Of a stretch of 38,860 nucleotides of DNA, positions 1 through 9,925 are shown piece after piece. The notes below the pieces were generated by a model. It was not told the origin of the DNA. It did no database searches and saw nothing but the letters and a program-made list of their open reading frames with translations. The position numbers were made by a program, and so were the translations under genes. The first letter of the stretch is position 1. Each line of letters opens with the position of its first letter. Origin of the DNA: Oscillospiraceae bacterium (lineage in GTDB: Bacteria; Bacillota; Clostridia; Oscillospirales; Acutalibacteraceae); NCBI GenBank assembly GCA_015065695.1, contig SVPT01000010.1, forward strand, positions 1 through 38,860, written 5' to 3'.

Positions 1-791
1 GTGGGCTTATTCTCAAACTCAACAAAGACAGCTGCGGTGTGACCGTCGGAAACGGGAACACGCAGGCACTGGGTGGTAATCTGCACGTCGGAGCAGTTGA
101 CGATGCGGTCGCCGTCAATTTCGCCCCAGACCTTGAGGGGCTCCTGCTCGGACTTTTCCTCTTCGCCGCCGATGTAGGGGATAAGGTTGTCGATCATTTC
201 GGGCCAGCGGTCAAAGTTCTTGCCGGCACCGGAGATAGCCTGATAGGTGCAGGCGAGGACGCGCTTGATACCGAACTCACGCAGGGGGTGCAGTGCGGGC
301 ACATAGCTCTGGATAGAACAGTTGGACTTGACGGCGATGAAGCCGCGCTTGGTGCCCAGACGCTTTCTCTGGGAATGAATGATTTCTGCGTGCTGAGGAT
401 TCAGCTCGGGGATAATCATGGGAACATCGGGGGTGTGGCGGTTGGCACTGTTGTTGGACATAACAGGGCACTCTGCCTTTGCGTAGGCTTCTTCCAGTGC
501 GCGGATTTCAGCCTTGGGCATATCAACAGCGCAGAAAACGAAGTCAACGCTGGAAGCAATGTAATCAATATCAGCGGTGGCATCGCGCACTATCAGATTT
601 TCCATAGAGGAAGGAATGTCGGTTTTCATCAGCCAGCGGCTGCTGACAGCCTCACGGTATGTTTTGCCTGCGGAGCGGGGACTTGCGGCGAGGGTTGTGA
701 CCTCAAACCAGGGGTGATTATCCAGCAGAAGAGCAAAACGCTGTCCGACCATTCCGGTGCATCCGATGATGCCTACCTTGTACTTTCTCAT
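1..791 (-). CDS. asd: Aspartate-semialdehyde dehydrogenase, C-terminus truncated at window edge
   Basis: Reverse-strand reading from ATG at 791: MRKYKVGIIGCTGMVGQRFALLLDNHPWFEVTTLAASPRSAGKTY...SNNSANRHTPDVPMIIPELN...KSNCSIQSYVPALHPL. N-terminal NAD(P)-binding motif and the active-site Cys region (NCS) are typical of Asd. The plus-strand ORF at 39..794 is its antisense shadow. Confidence 0.9.
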   Translation of the reverse strand, partial: MRKYKVGIIGCTGMVGQRFALLLDNHPWFEVTTLAASPRSAGKTYREAVSSRWLMKTDIPSSMENLIVRDATADIDYIASSVDFVFCAVDMPKAEIRALEEAYAKAECPVMSNNSANRHTPDVPMIIPELNPQHAEIIHSQRKRLGTKRGFIAVKSNCSIQSYVPALHPLREFGIKRVLACTYQAISGAGKNFDRWPEMIDNLIPYIGGEEEKSEQEPLKVWGEIDGDRIVNCSDVQITTQCLRVPVSDGHTAAVFVEFENKP

Positions 792-1033
792 TGATGATTG
801 CGCCTCCAATATAATAATATGTCAAAATGAACGGGATTATATGTTTTTTGTAAAGAAACAATAAACAATACTTGCGCAGTATCGGCATATGCAATATAAT
901 GTATTGAACAAACATTGAGCGGCCGATACATATGCGAGAACCTATATTTAATACATTATATTCCGCACAGTGCGGAGCGTCAAGCAATTTTGCACATGCC
1001 GCATAATAATTGGTACATATAAGGAAACAGACA

Positions 1034-2056
1034 ATGAAAAAGAGCGATTTTTATTATAATTTGCCACAGGAATTGATTGCACAGCACCCCGCTGAGCAGC
1101 GTGACCATTCCCGCCTGCTGTGTCTGGACAAAAACACAGGCGGCGTGGAGCATATGCATTTCTATGATATTATCGACCGCCTGCATGAGGGGGACTGCCT
1201 GATAATGAACGATTCCCGCGTGCTTCCTGCCCGCATATTCGGCGTAAATGCAAACGGAAGTGCCAACGAATTTCTGCTGCTGCGTCAGGTGCAGCCCAAG
1301 GTGTGGGAGACCATCACCAAGCCGGGCAAGCGCGCAAAGGTGGGCGCAAGCTTTACCTTTGGCGAGGGCGCGATGCAGGGTACTGTGCTTGAGGTAACGG
1401 AGGAGGGCAACCGCATCGTGGAGTTTGCCTGCGAGGACGAGTTCTTCTCTGTGCTGGACAGAATAGGTCAGATGCCGCTGCCGCCCTACATCACCGAGCA
1501 GCTTGCCGACAGGGAACGCTACCAGACGGTGTATTCCCGTGAGGTTGGCTCAGCCGCAGCACCTACTGCGGGTCTGCACTTCACCCAAGAGCTGCTTGAG
1601 CGTATTAGGGCAAAGGGCGTTTCCATCGGCTACGTCACGCTTCATGTGGGTCTGGGCACATTCCGTCCTGTAAAGGCAGAGGAGATAACCGACCATCATA
1701 TGCACTCCGAGCATTACTGTGTGCCGGCAGAAACGGCAGAGCTGATTAACCGCACCCGCGCAAGGGGCGGTCGAGTCATCGCCGTAGGCACCACCTCCTG
1801 CCGCACGCTGGAATCCTGCGCGGCGGAGGACGGCAGCTTCACCGCCTGCGACGGCTGGACAGATATATTCATCTACCCCGGATATAAATTCAAGGCGATA
1901 GATGCTCTGCTGACCAACTTCCATCTGCCGGAAAGTACCCTGATAATGCTGGTGTCGGCATTTGCGGGATATGATAACACAATGAAGACGTACAACACCG
2001 CCGTTGAGGAAAGGTACAGATTCTTCTCCTTCGGCGACGCAATGTTTATTTCGTAA
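1034..2056 (+). CDS. queA: S-adenosylmethionine:tRNA ribosyltransferase-isomerase
   Basis: [29 protein letters not shown]...[44 protein letters not shown] is the QueA family signature. Start moved to ATG 1034, preceded by AAGGAAAC. Confidence 0.95.
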   Translation: MKKSDFYYNLPQELIAQHPAEQRDHSRLLCLDKNTGGVEHMHFYDIIDRLHEGDCLIMNDSRVLPARIFGVNANGSANEFLLLRQVQPKVWETITKPGKRAKVGASFTFGEGAMQGTVLEVTEEGNRIVEFACEDEFFSVLDRIGQMPLPPYITEQLADRERYQTVYSREVGSAAAPTAGLHFTQELLERIRAKGVSIGYVTLHVGLGTFRPVKAEEITDHHMHSEHYCVPAETAELINRTRARGGRVIAVGTTSCRTLESCAAEDGSFTACDGWTDIFIYPGYKFKAIDALLTNFHLPESTLIMLVSAFAGYDNTMKTYNTAVEERYRFFSFGDAMFIS

Positions 2057-2072
2057 AGTAAAGGTATATATT

Positions 2073-3314
2073 ATGAAAAACACCGGAGGCTCCAAGGACA
2101 ACAGAATAATCGTGGTCGGCGGCGGGGCATCCGGTCTGGCGGCTGCCATAACCGCCGCAAAAAGCGGTCGGCGGGTGACTATCCTTGAGGCACAGCAGCG
2201 TGTAGGACGCAAGCTGCTTGCTACCGGCAACGGTCGGTGCAACATCTCCAACACCGGCGCATCGCCTCAGCTCGCCCGCAGCGACAGCCCCGAAACCGTC
2301 AGCGCCGTAATGAAAGCCGTACCGCCCGAGAGGGTCATGGATTTCCTCGAGGAATGTGGAATCCCCTGCATGATCGAACGGGAGGGACGCATCTACCCAA
2401 GCTCCGAGCAGGCGGCTTCGGTGCTGGATATGCTGCGATTCCGTGCCGCCCATCTGGGAGTGGAAACCGTCTGCGAAGCGCGAGTGAGCGACATACGCAG
2501 GCGGGGTGACCGCTTTGTCGTTACCCATGGCGGCGGAGAGCTGACCGCAGACAGGATAATCATTGCCTGCGGCTCACAGGCATCACCGCAGCTTGGAGGC
2601 TGTGCCGATGGCTATACCCTGCTTAAGAGTTTAGGTCATACCGTAAACAAATGCACACCCGCCCTTGCCCCTGTGCTTTCCGATAAGACAGCCCTGCGCC
2701 CGCTTAAAGGCTTGCGTGTGCGCTGTCGTGCGGTGCTGCTGCATGAGGGCAAGCAATGTCATGCAGAGGACGGAGAGGTGCAGTTCAACGAAGACAATCT
2801 GTCGGGCATTGCCATATTCCAGATTTCGGCAAGGCTTGCCCGCTACGGCTGCAAGGGCAGGGAGATTTCCCTCGACCTGCTGCCGGACAGCACGTCTGAG
2901 CAGGTAACGAAGCTGCTGAAAAAACGTCGTGAGGCCCTCGGATACCTTACATTGGAGGACTTCCTCAACGCAATGGTGCATAAGCGTGTGGGGCTGTATA
3001 TCATGGGCGTTGCAGGCTGCAAGCCCCTTTCGCGCAAGGTGGGCTCACTGACCGATGCCGAGATTTCGATTATTGCTTCTCTGCTCAAGGATTGGCGATT
3101 CCCTGTCCACGGCATAGCTGCATGGAAGCAGGCACAGCTTGCCTCAGGAGGTGCATCACTGCGCCAATTTGACGAGCGGCTCCAGTCGCGCCTCGTAAAG
3201 GGCGTGTTTGCCTGCGGCGAGGTGCTGGACTGCGACTTTGACTGCGGCGGCTACAACCTCCACTGGGCATGGTGCAGCGGTATAACCGCAGGAAGGCTTG
3301 GTGAGAAAGCATGA
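2073..3314 (+). CDS. NAD(P)/FAD-dependent oxidoreductase (HI0933/BaiN-like flavoprotein)
   Basis: RIIVVGGGASGLAAAITAAKSGRRVTILEAQQRVGRKLLATGNGRCNISN; C-terminal VFACGEVLDCDFDCGGYNLHWAWCSG. Confidence 0.88.
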   Translation: MKNTGGSKDNRIIVVGGGASGLAAAITAAKSGRRVTILEAQQRVGRKLLATGNGRCNISNTGASPQLARSDSPETVSAVMKAVPPERVMDFLEECGIPCMIEREGRIYPSSEQAASVLDMLRFRAAHLGVETVCEARVSDIRRRGDRFVVTHGGGELTADRIIIACGSQASPQLGGCADGYTLLKSLGHTVNKCTPALAPVLSDKTALRPLKGLRVRCRAVLLHEGKQCHAEDGEVQFNEDNLSGIAIFQISARLARYGCKGREISLDLLPDSTSEQVTKLLKKRREALGYLTLEDFLNAMVHKRVGLYIMGVAGCKPLSRKVGSLTDAEISIIASLLKDWRFPVHGIAAWKQAQLASGGASLRQFDERLQSRLVKGVFACGEVLDCDFDCGGYNLHWAWCSGITAGRLGEKA

Positions 3315-4867
3315 AGCAGCTTGACAACATAAGCATCTCAGCCCGTGAGGATTCCCCCGAGCGGCTGAGAAGAGAATGCGCGAAACGTATGTCTGTTTCT
3401 GCGGACGGACTGGGAGAGGTGCGCATACTGCGCCGCTCGGTCGATGCCCGCAGAAAGGACAATGTAAAGATAATATACTCTGTTGAGTGCGGCAAAAAGG
3501 GCGAGCGACTGCCTCAGCCGCCTCCCTATACCATAGAAAAAGTGACGAAAAAGCCGCGGCTGCGTCCCATCGTTGTGGGCAGCGGCCCTGCGGGAATGCT
3601 GTGCGCCCTGACCCTTGCCCAGGCAGGTCTTTCGCCCATTGTGCTGGAGCGTGGTATGCCCGCAGACCAGCGTGTCAAGGCGGTGGAGCAGTATTTTGGC
3701 GGCGGAGAACTCAATCCCGAAAGCAATATTCAGTTTGGCGAGGGCGGCGCGGGCACCTTCTCTGACGGAAAGCTGAACACCGGCATACGCGACCCGCGCA
3801 TTGCCCATGTGTACCGTGTGTTTATCGAAGCGGGCGCACCTGCCGATATAGTGTGGCAGGCAAAGCCCCACATTGGCACCGACATTCTCCGCAAGATGGT
3901 GGTCGGCATACGCAAGCGAATCATCGAGCTTGGCGGTGAATACCGATTTAACACCCGTCTGGAGGACATTGCCATCGAGAATGGGTGCATCAGGAGCATC
4001 ACAGTGGCGCATGAGGGCGAGAGGGAAGAGATAGAGTGCGAGCGGCTGGTGCTGGCAACAGGTCATTCTGCCAGAGATACCTTCGAGATGCTGCGGGAGC
4101 GTGGCTTTGCAATGGAGAAGAAGGCATTCTCCATCGGCGCACGCATCGAGCATCCTCAGACGCATATAAACAAAGCACAGTACGGCAGTTTTGCCGATGC
4201 CGCCGCGCTTGGTGCGGCTGACTACAAGCTTGCGGCAAAGACAGCCGACGGCCGCGGAGTGTATACCTTCTGTATGTGCCCGGGCGGCAGAGTGGTTGCC
4301 GCCGCAAGCGAGCCGGAAAGCATAGTGACCAACGGCATGAGCTTGCGGGCAAGAGGGGACATAAACGCCAACAGCGCGGTGCTTGTCAGCGTAGGACCGG
4401 AGGATTTCCCCGACAGCGACCCGCTTGCGGGTATGTATATGCAGCGGGTGATTGAGCGTGCCGCCTATGCGGCGGTGGGCAAGTCGTCCCGTGCGCCTGC
4501 GCAGCTTCTCGGCGACCTGCTGGCGGGCAGGGCAAGCAAAGCGGCAGGCTCGGTGCAGCCCAGCTATTGCCCGGGAGTAACTTGGGGTGAGCTTGGCTGC
4601 TGTCTGCCGAAGTTCGTCGTGGACGGAATAGCCGACGGCTGCAGGCAGTTTGACAGGCGGCTGCATGGCTTCCTGATGCCCGACGCAGTGCTGACAGGTC
4701 CTGAAACAAGAAGCAGCTCGCCTGTAAGGATTCTGCGTGATGATGCACTGCAGGCTTCGGTGCGGGGCGTGTTTCCCTGCGGCGAGGGTGCGGGCTATGC
4801 CGGCGGCATAACCTCTGCCGCAGTAGACGGCGTGCGCTGCGCCGAGATGCTGATAAAGAGCATATAA
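3311..4867 (+). CDS. FAD-dependent dehydrogenase (COG2509-like)
   Basis: RPIVVGSGPAGMLCALTLAQAGLSPIVLERG...FGEGGAGTFSDGKLNTGIRDPR...VFPCGEGAGYAGGITSAAVDGVR. ATG overlaps the upstream stop (ATGA). Confidence 0.87.
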   Translation: MKQLDNISISAREDSPERLRRECAKRMSVSADGLGEVRILRRSVDARRKDNVKIIYSVECGKKGERLPQPPPYTIEKVTKKPRLRPIVVGSGPAGMLCALTLAQAGLSPIVLERGMPADQRVKAVEQYFGGGELNPESNIQFGEGGAGTFSDGKLNTGIRDPRIAHVYRVFIEAGAPADIVWQAKPHIGTDILRKMVVGIRKRIIELGGEYRFNTRLEDIAIENGCIRSITVAHEGEREEIECERLVLATGHSARDTFEMLRERGFAMEKKAFSIGARIEHPQTHINKAQYGSFADAAALGAADYKLAAKTADGRGVYTFCMCPGGRVVAAASEPESIVTNGMSLRARGDINANSAVLVSVGPEDFPDSDPLAGMYMQRVIERAAYAAVGKSSRAPAQLLGDLLAGRASKAAGSVQPSYCPGVTWGELGCCLPKFVVDGIADGCRQFDRRLHGFLMPDAVLTGPETRSSSPVRILRDDALQASVRGVFPCGEGAGYAGGITSAAVDGVRCAEMLIKSI

Positions 4868-4881
4868 GAGGGGAAGATATT

Positions 4882-5403
4882 ATGGACAACTGGCGAATAG
4901 TCGAAGCGCAGGAAAAATACTGCAAATCCCACTGCGAGAATATCAATGCAGTCTCCTTCGAGGGCAAATATCTTTCGACAAACAACGGCTTTTCCCTTAC
5001 AGAGATTGTAGCGTTCTACCGCTATTGCGAAGAGAGGGGATACCCTCAGTTTTACGTCATTGATGAAAACGAGCGGGTGGTAGGCTGGTGCGATATTGTG
5101 GAAAGAGAAGGCTGGGGCAGCGATGTCGGCTTTATCGGCATCGGTCTTGCGCCGGAATACCGCGACAAGGGAATAGGCACAAAGCTGATGAAGCACGCGA
5201 TGGCGGTCGCCTATTGGCGCGGCTTCCGCACAATACGGCTGGATTGCCGTGCAAGCAACAAGCGTGCATTGCACGTTTACAAAAAGCTGGGCTTCAGGCG
5301 GGAATGGCTTAACCGCTCCAAACTGGTGCTGGACGGACAGAACATTCCGCTTGTGTGCATGGTCAAACGGCTGAGAAAAGAAGATGCATATACCGAGGAG
5401 TGA
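4882..5403 (+). CDS. GNAT family N-acetyltransferase
   Basis: GFIGIGLAPEYRDKGIGTKLMKHAMAVAYWRGFRTIRLDCRASNKRALHVYKKLGF (acetyl-CoA loop and C-terminal motif). Confidence 0.88.
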   Translation: MDNWRIVEAQEKYCKSHCENINAVSFEGKYLSTNNGFSLTEIVAFYRYCEERGYPQFYVIDENERVVGWCDIVEREGWGSDVGFIGIGLAPEYRDKGIGTKLMKHAMAVAYWRGFRTIRLDCRASNKRALHVYKKLGFRREWLNRSKLVLDGQNIPLVCMVKRLRKEDAYTEE

Positions 5404-5410
5404 GCAAAAG

Positions 5411-6160
5411 GTGAACAAAGGCACAGCACTGGTAACCGGTGCATCGGGCGGCATAGGTAGTGCCATTGCAGAGGCACTCGCCCGCGAGGGCTACAACATA
5501 GCGGTGCATTACAACAGTGACCGTGACGGTGCTTTGCATACCTGCTCCCTTGTGGAAAAGGCGGGCGGCAGAGCTGCGGCACTGCAGTGCGACATTGCCG
5601 ACTGCGGCGCAGTGGAGCGCATTGTCGAAGATACACGCATACTGCTGGGTGACATCACTCTGCTGGTCAACAATGCGGGCGTGGCGGAAATCTGCCCCTT
5701 TGCCGAAACCGGCCCCGGGCAGTGGCAGAGAATGCTTGACATAAATCTTACGGGTATGTACAATTGCTGCCACACGGTGCTGCCCCATATGGTAAGGCAG
5801 TATCAGGACAGCGGACGGCAGTGCGGCGTTGTGAATATCTCCTCCGTGTGGGGGATTTACGGTGCTTCCTGTGAGGTTGCCTACTCGGCGGCAAAGGCAG
5901 GGGTTATCGGCTTTACACAGGCACTCGCCAAGGAATATGCCCCCTCGGGAATCCGCGTCAACTGTGTCGCACCGGGCTGCATAGAAACCAGGATGGTTGC
6001 CCATCTGGACAAGGAGGCACTGGAGGACATAATTGACCGCACACCCCTCGGACGTCTGGGTAGACCGGAGGACACCGCTGCCGCAGTGGTGTTTCTTGCC
6101 TCGGAGGGAGCTTCCTTTATCACCGGAATTACACTGCCTGTGACGGGCGGCTTTTGCTGA
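5411..6160 (+). CDS. SDR family oxidoreductase (FabG-like; possibly of the EF-P 5-aminopentanone reductase type)
   Basis: TALVTGASGGIGSAIAEALAREGYNIAVHYN, NNAG, YSAAK, TGITLPVTGG. GTG 5411 chosen because it follows GAGCAAAAG; an in-frame ATG exists at 5384. Confidence 0.85.
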   Translation: MNKGTALVTGASGGIGSAIAEALAREGYNIAVHYNSDRDGALHTCSLVEKAGGRAAALQCDIADCGAVERIVEDTRILLGDITLLVNNAGVAEICPFAETGPGQWQRMLDINLTGMYNCCHTVLPHMVRQYQDSGRQCGVVNISSVWGIYGASCEVAYSAAKAGVIGFTQALAKEYAPSGIRVNCVAPGCIETRMVAHLDKEALEDIIDRTPLGRLGRPEDTAAAVVFLASEGASFITGITLPVTGGFC

Positions 6161-6224
6161 GATAAAATTATCCATAACAACATAAAAATGAATAAACCCA
6201 ATACGGCGGGATACGCTATTGACA

Positions 6225-6274
6225 GCGGGCGAATGTGCTCGATGAAGGTCATTGCGTGCCCGCCTTATTTTTTT
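6225..6274 (+). terminator. Rho-independent terminator after the queA-SDR run
   Basis: GCGGGC (6225-6230) pairs with GCCCGC (6258-6263), inner AATG/CATT, followed by TTATTTTTTT. Confidence 0.7.
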
Positions 6275-6296
6275 GTAACTATACAGAGGATATGCT

Positions 6297-7562
6297 ATGT
6301 ATAAAAGATCAATAATAATGCTGCTGGCAGTGGCATTACTGATAACCGGCGTTATGGTCGGCTGCCGCGGCACAGGCGGCGAGTCCGGCAGCAGCGCAGG
6401 AAACTCCGGTCAGAGCAATACCGGAAACCAGACTGCCGAAGAGGTAAAGCTGGTGCTGTGGGGTGCTGCCGATGACCAGAAGATGCTCAGAGAGATGGCA
6501 GAAGCCTTCAAGGCTGAGCATTCTGACCGCAGAATTTCCATTGACATTCGTGTCTGCGGCGAGGACGTGGCTCGTGACGAGGCACTGAAGGACATTGATG
6601 CAGCGGCGGACGTTTTCGCCATAACCAACGACCAGCTTGGTGCGCTGGTCAACGCAGGCGCAGTGTACGAAAACACCAAATACGCTGATGAGGTAAGGGA
6701 AACCCGCACCGAAAGCGCGGTTGCCGCCGCAATGGTGGGTGACAAGATGTACGGCTATCCCTCCTCCTCGGAGACCTACTTCCTTTTCTACGACAAGAGC
6801 AAGCTCAGCGAGGAAGATGTCGAATCCATGGAGGGTATCCTTGCCGTAAAGCAGGACGAGGGCGTTACCAAGATGGGCTTTGACTTCGGCGATGCCTATT
6901 TCTCCTCCGCATTCTTCCTGACGGCAGGCAGTAAGATTTACGGAGAAAACGGTCAGGACCCGTCCTCCGTCACTTTCAACACCGAAAACGGCATTCAGGC
7001 TGCGAAGTATATCGCATCGCTGAAGGCAAAGGGTGTGGAGGACATGGAAGGCGATGTGGCAGGCTCACGCTTTGCCGCAGACAAGCTGGCAGCTTTCGTT
7101 TCCGGCAATTGGAAGACAGAGGCATACAGCGAGGCTCTTGGAGATAATCTGGGCATGGCAAAGCTGCCCACCATCAATATCGGCGGCGATGACAGAGATA
7201 TGGTTTCCTTCTCCGGCGGCAAGATGTATGTGGTCAAGTCCACCACCAAGCACCCGCTGGAAGCCATGGCGCTGGCTGCTTTCCTCACCAATGAGGAAAA
7301 CCAGCTCAAACGCTTCAGGGAGAGAAATCTGCTGCCCAATAACCAGCTTCTTGCCCGCAACGAGGAGATTTTGGAAGACGATGCAACTGAAGCACAGGTC
7401 GAGCAGTTTGCCCATTCAATTCCCACACCATCCATTACTCAGATGAGCAAGTATTGGGAGCCTGTGGGTGCCTTTACAAAGGACTGCTTTGACGGCAAGA
7501 TTGCGGAAAAGGACATGAAGAGCCGATTGGATACGCTGGTAAAGGATATTACCGCGCAATAG
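6297..7562 (+). CDS. Extracellular solute-binding lipoprotein of a carbohydrate ABC transporter (MalE-like)
   Basis: Lipobox signal MYKRSIIMLLAVALLITGVMVGCRG; family-1 SBP-like sequence; followed by two MalF/MalG-type permeases. Confidence 0.85.
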   Translation: MYKRSIIMLLAVALLITGVMVGCRGTGGESGSSAGNSGQSNTGNQTAEEVKLVLWGAADDQKMLREMAEAFKAEHSDRRISIDIRVCGEDVARDEALKDIDAAADVFAITNDQLGALVNAGAVYENTKYADEVRETRTESAVAAAMVGDKMYGYPSSSETYFLFYDKSKLSEEDVESMEGILAVKQDEGVTKMGFDFGDAYFSSAFFLTAGSKIYGENGQDPSSVTFNTENGIQAAKYIASLKAKGVEDMEGDVAGSRFAADKLAAFVSGNWKTEAYSEALGDNLGMAKLPTINIGGDDRDMVSFSGGKMYVVKSTTKHPLEAMALAAFLTNEENQLKRFRERNLLPNNQLLARNEEILEDDATEAQVEQFAHSIPTPSITQMSKYWEPVGAFTKDCFDGKIAEKDMKSRLDTLVKDITAQ

Positions 7563-7588
7563 CAGGCTTTGCGGAAACACTGAAAAAT

Positions 7589-7617
7589 GCCCGGAAGTGG
7601 AACAAGCACCTCCGGGC
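7589..7617 (+). promoter_or_regulatory. Intercistronic stem-loop between SBP and permease genes
   Basis: GCCCGGA-a-GTG gaacaag CAC-c-TCCGGGC; no T-tract follows, so not a standard intrinsic terminator. Confidence 0.65.
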
Positions 7618-7652
7618 AAAGTCATTCAAAGGTAGCGGAATGAGGGATTAAG

Positions 7653-8990
7653 ATGAAAGCGGAGACCACTTACATTAAGGATGACCGCGCAGTGAAGCTG
7701 ACATACCTGATAATGGGCTGGGGCAGCTTTGCATACGGACAGCGCGCAAAGGGTGTGCTTTTCTTCGCGGCAGAGGCAGCATATATCATTTATATGCTGA
7801 CGGCAGGCATACCTGCGCTGAAAGGATTCATAACACTGGGCACAAGGGAGCAGGGGTGGGTCTATGACCCGCAGCTTGGCATAAATGTCCAGCAGAGCGG
7901 CGATAATTCCATGCTGCTTCTGCTGTATGGCGTGGTTGCCATCATCATAACAGTGCTGACTGTGCTGCTGTATCTGTCCTCCCTGCGCAGCGCAAGGGAG
8001 GCTCAGCGAATGACCGCAGAGGGCAGACGGCTGCCTTCCTTTGCGGAGGAGCTGCGTTCCATGCTGGATTCCCGCTTACACATAACGCTGCTTATCCTGC
8101 CCGTTGCAGGAGTGCTGATTTTTACTGTATTGCCGCTGATATATATGATTCTGATTGCTTTCACCAACTACGATTCCAACCATCAGCCTCCGGGAAAGCT
8201 GTTTGATTGGGTTGGCTTTCAGAACTTTTCGGCAATGCTGCTGCAGCGTTCAACGCTCTCCCGCTCATTCTTTCCGATACTGTTGTGGACAATGATATGG
8301 GCTGTACTGGCTACGGCAAGTAACTACATCGTCGGCATAGCACTGGCAGTGCTTATCAACCGCAAAGGCATACGCTTCAAGGCATTCTGGCGCACTATCC
8401 TGATACTGACCATCGCAGTGCCGCAGTTTATCTCACTGCTGATAATGCGCAATATGCTCAGTAACTACGGCGCGATAAACGAGCTGCTGCTGTCGCTTGG
8501 CTGGATAAGCAAGCGCATCGAGTTTCTCAGCAACCCGCTTCTCGCAAAGGTGTCGGTGCTGCTTGTCAATATGTGGATTGGCATACCGTACACCATGCTC
8601 ATTTCAACGGGTATACTGATGAATATTCCCGAGGAGCAGTACGAGGCGGCGCGGGTGGATGGAGCATCGCCGCTTATGATATTCCGCAAGATTACCATGC
8701 CGCAGATACTCTTTGTCACAACGCCGTATCTTATCACACAGTTTATCGGCAATATCAATAACTTCAACGTCATCTATCTGCTGACTGACGGCGGACCGCA
8801 AAACAGCAGCTACTACTTTGCCGGAAGCACCGACCTGCTGGTAACGTGGCTGTATAAGCTGACTGCCAACCACCGCGATTACAGCATCGCTTCCACCATC
8901 GGAATACTGGTTTTCCTGCTGTCTGCGGTGTTCTCGCTTCTCAGCTATTCACGCTCCAAGGCATTCAGGGAAGAGGAGGGATACCAATGA
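7653..8990 (+). CDS. Carbohydrate ABC transporter permease (MalF-like)
   Basis: Multiple TM segments; EAA-type loop EQYEAARVDGASPLMIFRKITMPQI. Confidence 0.9.
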   Translation: MKAETTYIKDDRAVKLTYLIMGWGSFAYGQRAKGVLFFAAEAAYIIYMLTAGIPALKGFITLGTREQGWVYDPQLGINVQQSGDNSMLLLLYGVVAIIITVLTVLLYLSSLRSAREAQRMTAEGRRLPSFAEELRSMLDSRLHITLLILPVAGVLIFTVLPLIYMILIAFTNYDSNHQPPGKLFDWVGFQNFSAMLLQRSTLSRSFFPILLWTMIWAVLATASNYIVGIALAVLINRKGIRFKAFWRTILILTIAVPQFISLLIMRNMLSNYGAINELLLSLGWISKRIEFLSNPLLAKVSVLLVNMWIGIPYTMLISTGILMNIPEEQYEAARVDGASPLMIFRKITMPQILFVTTPYLITQFIGNINNFNVIYLLTDGGPQNSSYYFAGSTDLLVTWLYKLTANHRDYSIASTIGILVFLLSAVFSLLSYSRSKAFREEEGYQ

Positions 8991-9844
8991 GTCATCTGGG
9001 TCTGCGCGCAAGAAAAGGCATTGCCGATACGCTTTGCTATGTGGTGCTGATATTGCTGTCCATTCTGTGGGTCTTTCCTATTGTGTGGGTGGTGCTGACC
9101 TCCTTTCGGGCAGAGGGCGGTTCATTCGTCACCAACTTTATCCCCAAGACCTTTACTCTGCAAAATTATGTAAATCTGTTTGCCGATACGTCGGTATTCA
9201 GCTTTGGGCAGTGGTTTGCAAATACCGCTTTTGTGGCGGTATGCTCCTGCCTGCTGACCACTTTTATAACGGTGTCCACCGCATTTGTCATGTCCAGAAT
9301 GCGCTTCCGTCTGCGCAAGCCGATGATGAAGCTCGCGCTGATACTGGGAATGTTCCCCGCATTCATGTCAATGATAGCGGTATACTTCGTGTTGAAGTCG
9401 GTCGGTCTGACCCAAAGCCTGCTTGCACTGATACTGGTATACTCTGCCGGCGGTGGTCTGTCGTTCTATATCACCAAGGGCTTTTTTGACACCATACCGC
9501 GGGCAGTGGACGAAGCCGCACGAATAGACGGCGCGACCAATTCGCAGATATTTTTCCGCATCATTCTGCCGCTGTCAAAGCCGATTATCGTCTATACTGT
9601 GCTGACCACATTCATGGCACCATGGATGGATTTTATCTTTGCAAAGGTGATAATGGGCGACAACTACAGCAAGTACACTGTGGCGATAGGTTTGTACACC
9701 ATGCTCAACCGCGAATTTATCGACCAGTATTTTACGCGCTTTGCCGCAGGAGCGGTGTGCATCGCTGTGCCCATAACCATTCTGTTCATCGCACTTCAGA
9801 AGTATTATGTTGAGGGCGTGACGGGCGGCGCAGTCAAGGGCTGA
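8987..9844 (+). CDS. Carbohydrate ABC transporter permease (MalG-like)
   Basis: EAA loop VDEAARIDGATNSQIFFRIILPLSKP; C-terminal YYVEGVTGGAVKG; ATGA overlap with upstream gene. Confidence 0.92.
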   Translation: MSHLGLRARKGIADTLCYVVLILLSILWVFPIVWVVLTSFRAEGGSFVTNFIPKTFTLQNYVNLFADTSVFSFGQWFANTAFVAVCSCLLTTFITVSTAFVMSRMRFRLRKPMMKLALILGMFPAFMSMIAVYFVLKSVGLTQSLLALILVYSAGGGLSFYITKGFFDTIPRAVDEAARIDGATNSQIFFRIILPLSKPIIVYTVLTTFMAPWMDFIFAKVIMGDNYSKYTVAIGLYTMLNREFIDQYFTRFAAGAVCIAVPITILFIALQKYYVEGVTGGAVKG

Positions 9845-9925
9845 TAAAACACGCATTGCGTATTTTCAGGAAAACCGCGGTGCGCAGAGCAGTTTATCTC
9901 TCAAATAAGAAAAAAACAAACAAAA

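Noticed and set aside
3338-4666. 442-aa minus-strand ORF
   Set aside because: Antisense to the well-supported FAD-dependent dehydrogenase; no recognisable domain.
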